From Tubiluchus corallicola (lineage: Eukaryota; Priapulida; Priapulimorpha; Priapulimorphida; Tubiluchidae): DNA of 64,000 nt. Positions 50,504-63,162 of this stretch are shown piece by piece; the first letter of the stretch is position 1; every line of letters begins with the position of its first letter. Location of the stretch: NCBI GenBank assembly GCA_030141605.1, contig JAQGDQ010000095.1:62001-126000 (forward strand), read 5' to 3'. The notes below the pieces were generated by a model, which saw nothing but the letters and a program-made list of their open reading frames with translations, made no database searches and was not told the origin of the DNA. Both the position numbers and the translations under genes were made by a program.

Positions 50504-50649
50504 CAATAGTAACCACTTGCCAATATGAAATTCACATGAAATCCTAAAGCAGGTGTATCTTGTACGTTGCTTAGCATTGTCATTATATAGTACGGTCCTC
50601 CGACAGCAAGAACGGAACTGTAATTGTCTACGACATAGCTAAATTTCCA
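50504..50649 (-). CDS. Unrecognised membrane-protein gene, best-supported exon (juxtamembrane ectodomain)
   Basis: 146 bases with a strong acceptor (cttttgtgttttgcttacag) and donor (TATTG|GTAAGC), open throughout in phase 0 to phase 2. It begins WKFSYVVDNYSSVLAVGGPY and ends with HVNFILASGYY. The sequence alternates hydrophobic and polar residues like beta strands and has one N-glycosylation sequon (NYS). The upstream candidate joins as NVFE|WKFSYVV and the downstream one starts the hydrophobic helix. I do not recognise the family. It is the most protein-like exon on this strand. Confidence 0.6.
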
Positions 50650-50812
50650 CTGTAAGCAAAACACAAAAGCTGAGTTAACTAATTGCACAGCAGCACTCGT
50701 TTTGAGAACATTACACATCACTGAACAATAGCCATGCATATCAATCACTATTTAACAAACAATAAGCGTGAAGATTTGTCATTCCTATAAAAATAACTTG
50801 CACTTCACACAC

Positions 50813-50850
50813 CTCGAAAACATTAGTTACCGGCACTGCTATGGGTTCAT
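50813..50850 (-). CDS. Unrecognised membrane-protein gene, candidate small exon
   Basis: 38 bases from the acceptor atatatcaag (AT-rich, weak pyrimidine tract) to the donor GAG|GTGTGT. It enters in phase 1 and leaves in phase 0, exactly as needed between the exons at 52361-52500 and 50504-50649. The joined reading is FSKQ-H-EPIAVPVTNVFE-WKFSYVV, with the His codon split across the first junction. The weak acceptor is the main doubt. Confidence 0.4.
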
Positions 50851-52233
50851 CTTGATATATTTGCGATTTGTAATAATATTTAAATAAAATTAATAATTAT
50901 TTATGGTAAATTTAGTTTTATATTAATTTAATTTACTTTTTATATAACTTATTACAACTTTTTATATTAAGTGTGGGAAATTAGAAATAGTGACAACTGG
51001 ATTTGGGAGTTAGGACTAACTACACCTTAATCAACTGAGACATCTAAGGAAGTTACTGACTAAGTCATTCTGCGTGTATATGATAAGAAATGATATTGTG
51101 TTGGCAGGCGCCCATCGACTGTTGCACTATTATGGCAGGAAACTGCTCGCAACATCACAACTTATATATACAGACTTACTGACTTAGATAGGACTTCATT
51201 AAACGTTTCCTTATGGTAACCCAGTTACGTGAACGGCAGGTCGAAAGTGTTAATATATTACTATGGTCTACGGACAAAACCCACAGTAAAATTTGAGACA
51301 ATTTCATTATTGTTATTAAGTAATACATAAATCCATAGCAGTAATCCATACTTGCAACATGTAAGACTAAGTAATTAAATTTTTACCTTAATTCAACAAG
51401 ACAGACTGCGGACTATACTTTTTCAGTCAAACCACATGATTGGAGAGAAAATCAAAAACTATCGCTCAGATTGATACGTATTACCCTAACGTTTTTAAAA
51501 ATGTTCTTGTAACTTCGAAAAATATAACATTATCATGCTAAACTGTAAAAGAGCCATTTGGATTAGTGCTAACGAATGGGAGAACATTACTAATTATTGC
51601 TAAAAGTTTAGTTTAATCTAGCTCACTTGTTTTGGAGTGGCACGTATCTCATACAATGTAACTCCTTTTTGGTGATTAAAATTTTCCAATTTAGCATTAT
51701 GAGAAAGCTTATGTACATAAATGTTCATTTGTTACAACTGGAATCTTGCTGAACTCCCTACAAATTGAACGAAACATATTGTATAGTTTTCATTTAATAA
51801 ATGTAACTATTCAGTGAGCCGAATGGATACAGAATAGAGGGCACTCATACATTAAATATTTGCGACGGGATCGGAATCTAGTTAACTACGACAAATGACC
51901 TTTAAGATGAGACTATGAACAGCTGACATGAACAAGTGACAATGAACAGGTGACAAGATTCTGAAGTGTCCTAGTTACTCTTGAACACACACACCTTTTT
52001 CAACGAAATATAAAAAAAGACATAAGCGGTATAGCAGTTAACTATTAGTGCACGGTATAATGGCCCATAACCAAGAAAATTTTGAAAATTTTAATTAGGT
52101 CAGGCATGTTAGTACACAATAATCTGTAGCCGGCGTTCTGAATTTAACCCCATTATTCTTAAAAAATAATTCTTAAACCATATAAGAACGGTACGAGAAC
52201 ACCAGAGTGGGAGTTTCTTGAAGCAAAATGAGT

Positions 52234-52295
52234 GAATGACATCAGCGTTCTGGAATAAAATAAGGAATGACATCAGCGTTCTGGAAAGAAATAAC
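52234..52295. repeat. 31-bp tandem duplication
   Basis: The 22-base core gaatgacatcagcgttctgg.. occurs twice, at 52234 and 52265, perfect over the core and diverging in the flanks. It lies within an intron of the minus-strand gene candidate. Confidence 0.85.
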
Positions 52296-52360
52296 CTTGC
52301 ATTTGACCTAAAAACCTTTCTTGGGCTGCCGCACTTTGCTTCATTTTCGTGTACACTTAC

Positions 52361-52500
52361 GTTGTTTAGAAAAGTAAATTCGTGCCTGATCAAAGATCTC
52401 ACAGTTTCCAAGTCCATTTTTGCTCTCATTAGTAGATGATCTCCGGCTAAACAGACCGGCTATCTGAGAAGGCACGTATTTACGTGTGCTTGTTTCATCA
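52361..52500 (-). CDS. Unrecognised membrane-protein gene, candidate exon with NES sequon
   Basis: The donor is a strong AAC|GTAAGTGTAC. The acceptor is uncertain: position 52500 (ttcaag) and position 52488 (acaag) both give the required phase 2 entry. The frame, leaving in phase 1, includes RKYVPSQIAGLFSRRSSTNE and then CEIFDQARIYFSKQ. It contains one N-glycosylation sequon (NES) and two cysteines if the split codon TG|T is counted. Two other frames are partly open here, so the reading rests on phase agreement with both neighbours. Confidence 0.42.
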
Positions 52501-53511
52501 CTTGAACCTCTCTTTTTGATCATCGTGATGAAACAAGAAACCACAATTTGTTCGGTAGACGTTATAGAGAAGTTTTGCTTGAGGCTACAACATCTAGTAT
52601 ATACATGAGACGTATGATGTAGCATTGTAAAATTACAACAAAGATAGCTGACGTAGCAATTGTAAATTGTAGAATTATGACGTTTAGAGTTTCACTTTAC
52701 CTAAGTCTTGTGTTTTACGTACATATTTAGATAGACATTTCGTTCCTAAGTCCAAGGATCTTATGTATAGTATACCTTCAGTATGACGTTGTTTCGTACT
52801 TAGCTCACACCTCAAGCTGACCCCTTAATTTTCAACAAGCTAGTTTAAACTTATAATGTCGCCTGGCTACTGGCCAATAATTATTTCAGGTGTCAGCAAG
52901 GGAGCTGAGACAAGGCAAGGCTCTTTTGGGTAGTTTTTGCTGCATTTTACGCAGGTGTGTTAAAAAGCTACCTCATTATCAGTTACACCTGCCTCGCGGT
53001 GGCGATTTTGGCTCTGACAAATGGATAGGGTAGAAACACATGAAAAAGCGGTGCATCGATATATCGAGTTACCTAGATCGTGGATCATAACTAGTCCTAT
53101 CCAGGTAGAAGTTAGAGCGGTACTTTTATTTCGTGATACCCTTTAGTTTTGGGGAGTTGTTATCCAGTTTCACCAGACCAGTAAAAGAAAGCAATATTAC
53201 CACAAAAGGCTTTCGTCTGTAAGATCATTGAATGAGTAATGTAATAGTAATGTAATAATGTAATAATATATGTAGCTCAAAATGGGACAAAAGTTGTAAC
53301 CTCTCGTGTCCTTACAAGCACGTGATGTCGAAAAGAATTTAAAGCAAAACGATGGAATAGCACTGAACGTGAAATGAAAAATGAAACAACGCAGGGCGTC
53401 ATGTAACTGATCACGTGACTTGCGCGATTAACGAGTAACAAAAAGTAAGGCTAGGCCTACGTGAGTAATTCTTCGTTACCTGGTGCGGTCAATTTGCGCG
53501 AAATCACTTAC

Positions 53512-53636
53512 CAAGTCAATTCTGTAATATCTTTATGGTCAATTTGGTCACAGTCAGTGGAACGAAGTGTGTTAGATTGGTCACGCAACATGACAAATTT
53601 TCCATAACAAACTGCTTGTGGTATCTTATACTTGCA
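53512..53636 (-). CDS. Unrecognised membrane-protein gene, candidate cysteine-rich exon
   Basis: 125 bases, acceptor gtgttcag preceded by a T/C-rich stretch (ttctcttgctttactgc) and a strong donor TTG|GTAAGTGAT. It reads CKYKIPQAVCYGKFVMLRDQ and ends TDCDQIDHKDITELT. Four cysteines, counting the split last codon TG|T, suggest a disulfide-bonded extracellular domain. Phase 0 to 2. A competing model uses an internal acceptor (caagcag) fed by a small exon near 55149-55193; its pyrimidine tract is poorer. Confidence 0.42.
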
Positions 53637-56600
53637 CTGAACACACGTACGTTTTCAGCAGTAAAGCAAGAGAATCTTGATACAGATGACTTAGTTCCGG
53701 TACTCATGACATCATAACATTTTAGGGGTAATTTTTCAGACGCGTGTAAAACATTTATAGACCGTTTTTCAAACAGGCTTGATTTATGAAGCAAAATTTT
53801 TAAACATATAATCCACCTAACAAAACGATGTGTTACGTGGAAATGCTCTTTGAGTCTTAAATAAAGTTTTCATCCGTCTCTTCTTCAAAGATTTAAGTTT
53901 TCATTCATTTTCAATGAATTTCGTAATTGCAACCGAATTTTTTCGCGAAAGGAAAATCTCGCGTGGGTGCAAGATCGCACATTTGCCCAATGAAGACTTA
54001 ATATAATAACTGATCAGTTTTAAATTAAGTAAACATTGAATTTTTTTAATATGACTGTTCCTTTGTTTCCAGCTTACCATAATGCTTACAAGTTATAAGC
54101 ATACAGATATAGAGTGACTTCGATGCCATGTTAGGTTGATTGTGCAGCCGACGTTTTAAAAATTCAAAAACACAGGTTTTTCGAAAAAGAGTATGGTTTC
54201 ATCCGTTTTAATTACTTTTATGCTTTAAGGATAATTTGTTACACTAACCGCTATAGTAGTAAACTTGAATGAATACGCGCCTTAGTGCCTATTTGAGCTA
54301 AAAAGCGGATAACCCTACCTTTCCCGAACTCCGTGTTTTTTTTATTTTTAAAACATGCGTAATACAATCAAACTAGCATGGCGTCGCAGCTATTTACTTC
54401 AGCTAACAGTTTTATCACCAAACTGAAACGTTTGCGTCGTAAACGCACAACCTCCTTTCTGTCCATTTTGTTCTTAGCTCGTTTTCATCTCATGTTATTG
54501 TTTTCGTCCCTTGACGATAATTGTTATCCTGTCAACTAAGCTCCGCGCTGTGAAATTTTAAAACATCCTTTGAGTTATCACGATTACAAAAGATGAAAGA
54601 AGATGTTCGGCTCCTGCAACTAATGTCAAATGAAGGAATGATTCATAAAGGCTCCCTACTCTTTTTACGTGTGTCATATTGACATTCAACCAAAGTAGCG
54701 TCGTTACGTAAGAATAATAATAATTCAGCTTCTCTCTGTTATCCTTGTGACCAGAGCTGTATCCGCGAGGAAAAAACTAAATTTTCGCAGTTCTGTCAGA
54801 ATGATTTCTACACTAATATACACATATACGGATTGAGTTAGCTTCGTTACCGGTGATTTGATTTGGAGTAGAAATTTTTGTGGATTCCGCCAAGAAAATT
54901 CTAGAAAATTCTAATTTATGTTAATAACAAACAATTGCTTGTCATTTTAAAATGATTGCAAGCAGACTATTTTGCCACAAGTTCAAGTAGCCAACTGAAA
55001 AGTTATTACATTTCAATCCAATTAAGAGTCACAATCTTTTTCCTTCCATTTTCCTTCTTCTCTTTTTACATCTCTTATTTTCTGATTCTTCTGTCTTTTT
55101 TATTCTATGTCTCATTCGTGCTTTTTCAAATTGTAATTAGCTTACCATTTGCAAGCTGATTAGGAATAGAGCAAAAATGACAACTGATTAACTGTAAAAT
55201 GCCATGTTCCGGCGATAGGGTAGAGGAGTAGTCTTTCTTTTTTTCTTTCCTCTTAATTCTTTACCTACTCCTCTTTACCTACGGGTTTAATTTTGCTTCA
55301 TTATCACTACGCTTTTATCTTTTTTTATAAATACTATCTTACCATTTGAGCACTTCTAGCAAATCGCAGACGTTACGCCTACATCATAAACAGAAGAACC
55401 ACGCCATACAAACTTGTCAAGACAACGCATCATTTACACCAAACAACGAAGAACCTGACATGGTACAAAACAAAAATGAGTGACTTTTGAGTGCGTCCAG
55501 ACTCCAGTACCCACCTTGGATCTATACTTCTGGCATGACTTGTTTTCGTTTATATTTATTTCCTCTTCTTTTTCACTTTTATAAAAGTTTTTGCGTCAGA
55601 AACTGCATTTTTCTCAGTACTGCATTAGTAATCGGTTTTTTAGGCCACAACCACATCAAGCCATGCAAGCAGGTGGTTCTGAGGAAATTGAGTTGAAACA
55701 CTGGAGCATTGATGAAAAAATCTAGCAATGAAATGATTTTCGCAGTAGTGCTTTATTATTGCACACTCTGCAGAGAATTATTTATATAACGGACAAAAAC
55801 ATCAAACGAAATCCCATTTGGAGATCAGGATATCATATAGTATTAAGCGAGAGTGATTTTGTGGTTCTCAATAAAAAAAGTTAATTATCTCTTCAGTTCA
55901 ATGTTAATTATTGTTTAGTTGTTGAAGTGTTCAGTATTGGTAGCATTATCAAATTGCTTTTATTTTTGTTTTTTGTTTTTTATACACTTTGTTTTCCCTG
56001 TCTCGCTACATACAGAATTTATACCTCGTGCTTTCGTCAAAAAATAGCAATGCGATTATGCTGAAAATGATAAGCCTCGAATTTCGTAAAATTGAAAATC
56101 CTGCAAGTTTGAGTAGCAGCAAATTTAAATTAGCAATAATAAAAATAATAGCGGAGAATTGAACGTACGACTTTTAGTCGAAGCCCGAGTGCCTGTTAAC
56201 CAGCTGAAGCTGTTGCTTTGCTTTTCCTACGGAAAATTTCATGCAACACGCCTCAAACTTGCATGCGAAATCTTCTCTCTCTCTTTCTCTTTCATTTCTT
56301 GTTCCGTTTTCTTCTTCTTTCATGAAACAAGCAAACCTTTCTTTGCTCGCTTTATCACGCTGTAGCAAAGATGATATTCTTAATACTAATATTTTCTAAA
56401 CTACTTTACTACTGGGTTTTTAGTTTTACATTTCCGGAGTCTGAAAAAATAGACACAATGTGAAAATTAAGTTTCTAAGTACACATACTATACGTATTCC
56501 AATCGAATCTGTTTTTCTTTTTTGAATTAAGGCTCATTAGTAGCGATTTTGTTATTAATTCTAAAAATAATCGTTAATGCTTTCTGAAGATAATTCAAGA

Positions 56601-56711
56601 CATACAAGTGACACGAGCATGAAAGAAATATACAATTTTCTTCATCTAATTCATATTAATTTTTCAAACAGCTTGCAGCTATAATAGGCCCATGTTGTTA
56701 TTTGATCTTAC

Positions 56712-56768
56712 CTTAGACATTTGAAAGCGTGAAGACCACGGTAAATCTCCCGGGGCCATTATTACCCG
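56712..56768 (-). CDS. Unrecognised membrane-protein gene, candidate exon
   Basis: 57 bases reading RVIMAPGDLPWSSRFQMSK, with a strong donor AAG|GTAAGATCA and an acceptor ending acaagtag with a modest pyrimidine tract. It enters and leaves in phase 0. As the codon before the acceptor is an in-frame TAG, an alternative is that the internal ATG starts translation here and upstream exons belong to something else. The internal reading joins smoothly to its neighbours (YGALE|RVIMAPGD, QMSK|CKYK), so I prefer it. Confidence 0.3.
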
Positions 56769-57777
56769 CTACTTGTGTAAGGTTTCATGTTATTGTGTTC
56801 GGCTAGGTCGCAGGTTTTTGCTTGAATTTCTTTGTAGCTTTGATTAATTCTCTCCCTCTGGACATCACAAAAAACCGAGCGAGTTCTTGACAAAGAGGTG
56901 CGAAAGTCGTGTTATCTCTTTGCGTTATTGTCCACCTGCCTTGAAGCTTTTATAATCTGACATGGTGGACCATTGTTCTGCATGCGTGTAAACGTTGAGT
57001 AATAAGTCATTAGCTCCTGAATTCATAAAACGTGAAGTGCGACACCGTGTATGCTTTTTAATTTGGCCTTTGTGATTGTGCCTCGAAAAACAGCATCGTC
57101 AAAAGCAGTCTTTTGTTCGACTTGAATCTTTTTTCGGCCTGTCAGTACTTTTATGAATATGACAAATATAAATGTTGTGAAGAAAGTTTCAATTAGTGTA
57201 TAATAATGAAAATTTTAAAAATAAAATTGTTAGGGAAAAACGTTTACACACATTGATCCAAAAACAGTATGGAAATAAGAATGTGCTGTGAAATATCAGT
57301 AATATATTTAAAAACGTTCACCTCGTTTTGAGCCCTTTTTGGATGAAATTTTATTTTTTAATATCAAGAACAAGCATTTATACACTTTTGTTTTGTTTTC
57401 ATTACTATGACAGGTTATCAGAGCGCTCAAATAATTGGTTTTGAGTATGAAAAGGCAAAGTATTAATTTGGAGTAATGATAAAGGTGTTCAAAATAGCTA
57501 CAAAGTGACAATGATTTAGAACTTTGCACAGTCACTTCAAAAAAATCTGCTTGATAATTTTGCATAACAGAACCCTTCTTACTTTAGCTTGTCGGTCAAT
57601 CTTAATTAAAAGTAAATTTAAGAATAATAACTAATTCGTAAGTAAAGAAATTTTCGGAGCATTTTTAAAGTATTTTTAATAAATTTATATTAATATATAT
57701 TATTATAAGTCAATAATTAATAAAGTATCATGTAGAGATTGTAAACCAATGCAACCTGACCTACTACAATAAATTAC

Positions 57778-57834
57778 CTCTAACGCACCGTATGCTACCA
57801 CATACATTTCGCCATTGATCAAAATAAAGGCAAG
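57778..57834 (-). CDS. Unrecognised membrane-protein gene, candidate exon
   Basis: 57 bases with a good acceptor (gctttgttattagtcttacag) and donor GAG|GTAATT, reading LAFILINGEMYVVAYGALE in phase 0 to 0. The strand-turn-strand look (ILINGEMYVVAYG) is like a beta-propeller blade edge. A rival reading in another frame starts at a strong acceptor near 57925 (catctgtttttgacag) and runs through to the same donor with a cysteine-rich peptide; transcript data would settle which is used. Confidence 0.33.
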
Positions 57835-58330
57835 CTGTAAGACTAATAACAAAGCTGTTATTTTTACACAGTGATGTAATTAGTGGCTTCAAATCAGCCT
57901 TCAATGCAGCGCTTTGCTTTCTACAAACTGTTTGCTGTCAAAAACAGATGAGAGGTTCTGAATTCCATCAACAGGAGATAGCATTAACTTCATTAAGAGG
58001 CATCAACATAATAATTATAACAAGGTTGTGATAATTACTGGGCCGGTGGTCACGATACTACTTAATACCTGAAGCCTGTTCAATAATTACAATACCCGTT
58101 TTTGGACGAGTTTATCAGCATCGTAGCTATTATATTTCTGCCGGTTCAGTCTCCTTTTATAGGACCATTTTTGTTAAATGATTAGCTAAATCTAATTAAA
58201 GTAAAGAAGACGTTGTCGTTGTTGCTGAATTCCGGCATGCAGCGTGTCTCGAACAGAGTAAAAAATATGAATAACAAAAATATAATAAGGATAAAGTATG
58301 AATTCAATTAACGAAAATAATTTAGCTTAC

Positions 58331-58409
58331 TATGGACATTTGAAAAATATACTTCGACTAAAGTAGCGAAAAATCATTCCATTGGGAACTCCGACAAGAC
58401 ACATTTTCA
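58331..58409 (-). CDS. Unrecognised membrane-protein gene, candidate exon
   Basis: 79 bases from acceptor aataatgattacag to donor GTAAGC, phase 1 to 2, reading KMCLVGVPNGMIFRYFSRSI and then FFKCP. The first codon completes G|TG after the 60392-60538 exon. To reach the 57778-57834 exon in frame a micro-exon is needed; a segment at 58039-58057 (or 58060), reading IVTTGP before a GTAATT donor, has the right phases but a weak acceptor. Confidence 0.33.
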
Positions 58410-60391
58410 CTGTAATCATTATTTGTAATATATAATGCTGTAAAATACTTTTGTATTTTTTCTGCAATTCATAATGTAATTAGTAACCTTTTCTGCGTGT
58501 ACGGCAATAAGTGTCAAAATTAGTATCAAATAATAAGCTATCTCTGCATTTAATGAGAGGACACGTCTGTTTACTATATTTGAAAGATATTTCGTATTAA
58601 CATTTTTCTTAAGGTCGGCAAGGGACGGCATTCAGCGTCGGCTACAACAAACATTTTTATCTTTTTAAAAGCTGCAAACAAGAACCAGTCGACAAAAATG
58701 GACGCGCCAAAACTAATGCTCGGTTTGTTAATTTATTTTTACATTTTTAGCACTGACTCGCATCTTACACACATATCGACATCAGGCTATTTTGCTAGCA
58801 TTTTAACCCTTTCACATTGTAGACTTAGAAGTGCGTGTCACCTTTACCCGAACTTGGAGGCTAATGAAAGGGCAGCTCTTCAGTCCAGACATATCAAACA
58901 TAGAGTTTGTTTGCATTAAAAGACTAACAAATATCACATGTGACGGAGGTCAATATCAAAGTAGGATATCAAACTACACCTATATATTAAATAAACGGAC
59001 ATGTTGACAGCTTTTTGCAGACATTGAACACGCTCAAATGAATTACACAGGGCTTTATAATGGTCATGTCGGTTTGAAATGTAGACCAGGCTTTTACCCA
59101 AAATGTGGTTACGCGCTATAGCAATCATAAAAATAATTATAGCATAAGATGTTCCAGTTTTCAAAATCACAATCTCCTATTTTTGACAAAGTCAGTAGTG
59201 GAAAAAATGCATTCGCGATTTCAAACAATTAAAGCCCACTACGATATTAAGGACTTTCGCTTAAGACACAGTCGTTAAAGTCTTGAACTATTCATAGCAC
59301 TACGAGGTTATTCGAAATCAAATGAGATTAATAGGTTTAGGGTTTAACCTGTTCAAAGTAGCATATTGCGAAACTGACTGTAGGAATTTTTGCCGGCTAA
59401 TTTGACTGCCTCTGCAATGTACACTTCTTCAATTAAAAGCCCTGATATTTTGTCCAAGGCAAGACCTGCTACAGACATGTTTGCCTAGCTTGACTAGCTA
59501 ACATTCTGAAGCAGTTTGTGCCGTGGGGTAACATTGCAAATGCACACATAATTGCTTAACCGTGCATATGAACAGCTTCTGAAGTTGACCACAGAAGAAA
59601 CGAAGTAATCAGTTGCAAAACAACATGCGGTCTACCTAATAACATTCGACAATGCGCCGGCACACGGCACTCACTCCGCTAATCTTTCAGCCGCAGAAAC
59701 ATAATAGTCTTCCCAGGCCATGGTTCAATAATTAGCACTGACGAAACGAAAAAAAATTGGGCTGATCACGAAAAAAAAACTTATTCAACAAAATTACTGC
59801 CTGAATACGCTTGTTGAATAATTATGTTTTTGATCAAGCACTAATAAACTGCAATCCAAACTTTGTATCAGAACACTGAACAATGGTTGAACTCGTGTAG
59901 AATATTTTTACGTACACATTCACCTCTTTAATTCGATCAGGCTAGTTCCTAAAATCGCCATCAGAATTGTAACGCTATGAAAAGAATTTTTGGTCAACAT
60001 GGCAGAGTTGCTCAGTGACTTTAGAAATCTGCCCACTGTGTATAACGTTTAGTATTTCACAAGTTTATGCATGTCAAAGCTAGCTGGCAGAGGATGAAGA
60101 ACTTGCTTAAAAAGGGTAACGCTATCACTTAGAGAATCCCTTTAGTGCCCAATCACTAAGCCCTAAACGAAAAGCCCACAAGCTCAAAGTTCACGGTGAG
60201 AGTAAGAAATCGCTAAAACTGGGAACTAATCAACGCCATTTATTACGGAAGTAAGGCCGGCTGTGCCATTGACATCGTAACTAATAGCAATTTGAAAAAG
60301 CCCAGAAGTGTCCAGGGTCTTGCAATTAACCGCTGATTATCTTCTACAGTTAATTAATAACCTATCTGCTCATCATTGTCATCACCTTTAC

Positions 60392-60538
60392 CTTGGTAAG
60401 CTAACTTAGGGAAAGGCATGATGGAGTGACGGACAATACACGTACCACATTCCCTGTTGCACACAACACATTTCTGTTCAGCAAGAACCAGTACATAAGG
60501 GCCGACTGGTGTGTTCTTGTGAGTACTTGAATAGGTGG
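60392..60538 (-). CDS. Unrecognised membrane-protein gene, candidate exon with CxxCxxxCxxC motif
   Basis: 147 bases with a strong acceptor (gagtttttccttag) and donor AAG|GTAAAGG, open in phase 1 to 1. It reads TPVGPYVLVLAEQKCVVCNR and continues ECGTCIVRHSIMPFPKLAYQ. The C-x2-C-x3-C-x2-C cluster looks like a small disulfide knot or a metal-binding site; in the context of a membrane-protein ectodomain I favour disulfides. No family recognised. After the 50504-50649 exon it is the most convincing of the set. Confidence 0.48.
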
Positions 60539-63162
60539 CTAAGGAAAAACTCGTATATGATTAGCTCCAGGCAGAAAAATTTCAGGGTAGACAATCAGAG
60601 ACAATGGTAGAAGAGAATATATACATGGTTCTTGTTAGTGAATGTCTCTGATAAACGTGTAATTCTGATGTGAAGTTGAAATCTGTTAAAATAACGCTTG
60701 CTTGGGACAAATAAAGTTAGAAAAAAATTCCAAGATATCACTTGAAAGTACAAGTTGAGAAGAGGGACACGCAGATGATGCGCTTGAGCCTCGAGTGCCA
60801 CAATGTTTAGATGCTTTACGCTCGCGTGCTACTCGCGAAAAAGTAAAATTTATAAAGCAAAAAATCCGAAAATCGGGCATACCCGATGCCAATAAGTGTA
60901 TGCACATTGGCTGAATACAAAAGATTGAAGCAAAATTAAAATTATTTGTATAAAAATCTTGCTTCACTCTTTATTCTTGCTTCACGGCGGCGGTTGGTGG
61001 CTTCGTATACTTTCGCGCTACTCCCACTTATTTTTTCGCAAATGGCCGCCACTGATATTAAAGAACGGCTCGTTTCCTCTTGCACAGTAGCAACAAAAGC
61101 GTTATAACCATACATTTCCTAGCTTTAAAGCCAAAATCATCTACGAGGCGTTTTGGGCCTTACACTACTAGCCTATAAAATTTTCCGGATCGAATGCAAC
61201 ATGGGATGTACGATTTTGCTGTTCAGAATGACTAATAATTATCACTCCCTTTTGTTTATGCGTTAGTAATCCGTAAAGCAACTTAGAAGTCTTAGAGCTT
61301 TTATTGACTATCAGAAACGTTCACTGCTGATCTACTGCTAGAGCTACTAATAGAAAAGAGTATACTACCTCCAGGAAACATTTGAAGGTGGATCATGACA
61401 GTGAACCAAGGCGTCGAATACTCCTGATAGGAATACTCGAGGTAACCGAATATATAAGCTTAGGTTTACCTTAACCTAGCCTAGGCAACATTAATATGTG
61501 AGAATTCTGCCAAAAATCGCTGACAGTTTAAGCGACAAATCCACTAACTCGCCCAGAAATTCGTGGCAGTGTAGGCCTAGGAGTATGTGAACCGTGAGGT
61601 TGCATAAAGCCAGCAACTTTACTGTTGAAAAAGTAACATTAATTTTAAGCTTTCACTTTACGGTTGTGCACCTTATATTAAATTTTGAGGATTAATTTTT
61701 CGCTTCTTTCAAGTCATTTTAAAACAGCAAATACATTTTGATGAAGATTATTGTTGCTTATACATGCAATAATATCAGCTACTTACGTTTATTTTTTACG
61801 TTTATATCATATGTTTTAGTATTCGCACAATCTTACAATTACGAAAATACTAATTTGTATTAAATAAAATTCTTTTCTTGGCATATTCACATTTGCTATT
61901 GCTTGCTAAATATTCGAATTAAAAGTCCTAAGGCTTTGAATTTCAAAATTCTTGAGAAATTGTGATTTATTCATCCAAAATACATTATGAATTCGTGATG
62001 CACGTATTTTGTGCACACTTGAAAACGACGAATTCTAGTGTATGCAGGTTCTGAGCACAGCATTTTTTTATTTAACTGCGTGTTGTAGACAGAAGTTTTA
62101 AGCCTTGAAGCCAAATTTTGATGAACTTCGGAGACGAAATGTAAAGCGTTACACATTCTCACTAAAGCCAACAGTCACTCAATTGACCACATTTTCTGGG
62201 AATTTTCGTGAAAATAAAATATGAACCCATGCATTTACCAATAACTGACTAATGAAGCCTAGCTATCGCATAAAAACTCGGTTTCTTTACAAAACTTTAA
62301 GCTAGCATCACCAATAATACAGGATTACGAATAGGTAATCTGTTGAATAGGAACACGAATCTGTTGAATAGGGCACGCTAAATACCAAAATTTTAACGCT
62401 TAGTTAATTGCAAAAATAAAATAAAAACATGCTAGAAAAATATGAGAAATCGAGCCCCTACTTCAAGCTATATTCGAATATTTCAAAGTTTGAAACATCG
62501 AATGGGAAACGTGTCTGCAAACGACGGAAGTCGGTGGACATTGACCGTATCTTAAATTATTAATGGAGTGGACAAACGTAGAAAACGCCAGACGAGTCCA
62601 ATACATCAGTAACCCTTCTTTCTCTTGCAATATTGATTTATGTAGTCTCGCGACAACACACAATGCATGACATAATCAATTATTAGTGGCAGTGAAAACA
62701 ACACAATAGGATTCTGGGTCAACTGCGACTGCAAACGTTCTAGCAAGAGCGACGCTTTTGTCTTTCTTGGAATGGATGTAACATCTTAAAAGCATTGCAA
62801 ATTTAGCGCTGTTTACAGACAAGAAATGTAATAGACTGAGAATCGCACAAAAACGTCAAAAGGCGTGAAGGGATACTAAAGCAATGGCTTTTTAAGGGCA
62901 TTGATTCTAAGGCCAGTAAACATTGGTAACAAATGTATTCAACATTTTGAATTACTGGTCCTAATTTTGGAAAATGCTCAGCATACACTTGTTCCAATGA
63001 AAATCGTTATAAAACAAAGTTATGCCACGCGTTCTCAAACCACCACACCAATAACTATAAAACAGGACAATGTTCTTTCTAAAAAATATTAACAATTTCA
63101 GTTGAATAATTATTGTATATGCATATTGATTCTAGAATGTAATTATTCTAGAGATTAATTAC
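60539..63162. other. Mostly non-coding, ambiguous open frames
   Basis: Contains a higher-GC patch at about 60.77-61.09 kb with a YY1-like AAATGGCCGCC at 61041-61051 and a minus-strand open segment reading QWRPFAKKISGSSAKVYEAT, which has an acceptor and a phase-compatible but weak GTGAAG donor. A 93-codon minus frame at 60686-60967 has no domain. None is strong enough to call. Confidence 0.3.

Noticed and set aside
62463-62663. Minus-strand open frame at 62.5 kb as an exon of the membrane-protein gene
   Set aside because: No usable donor before the stop and competing frames are equally open.
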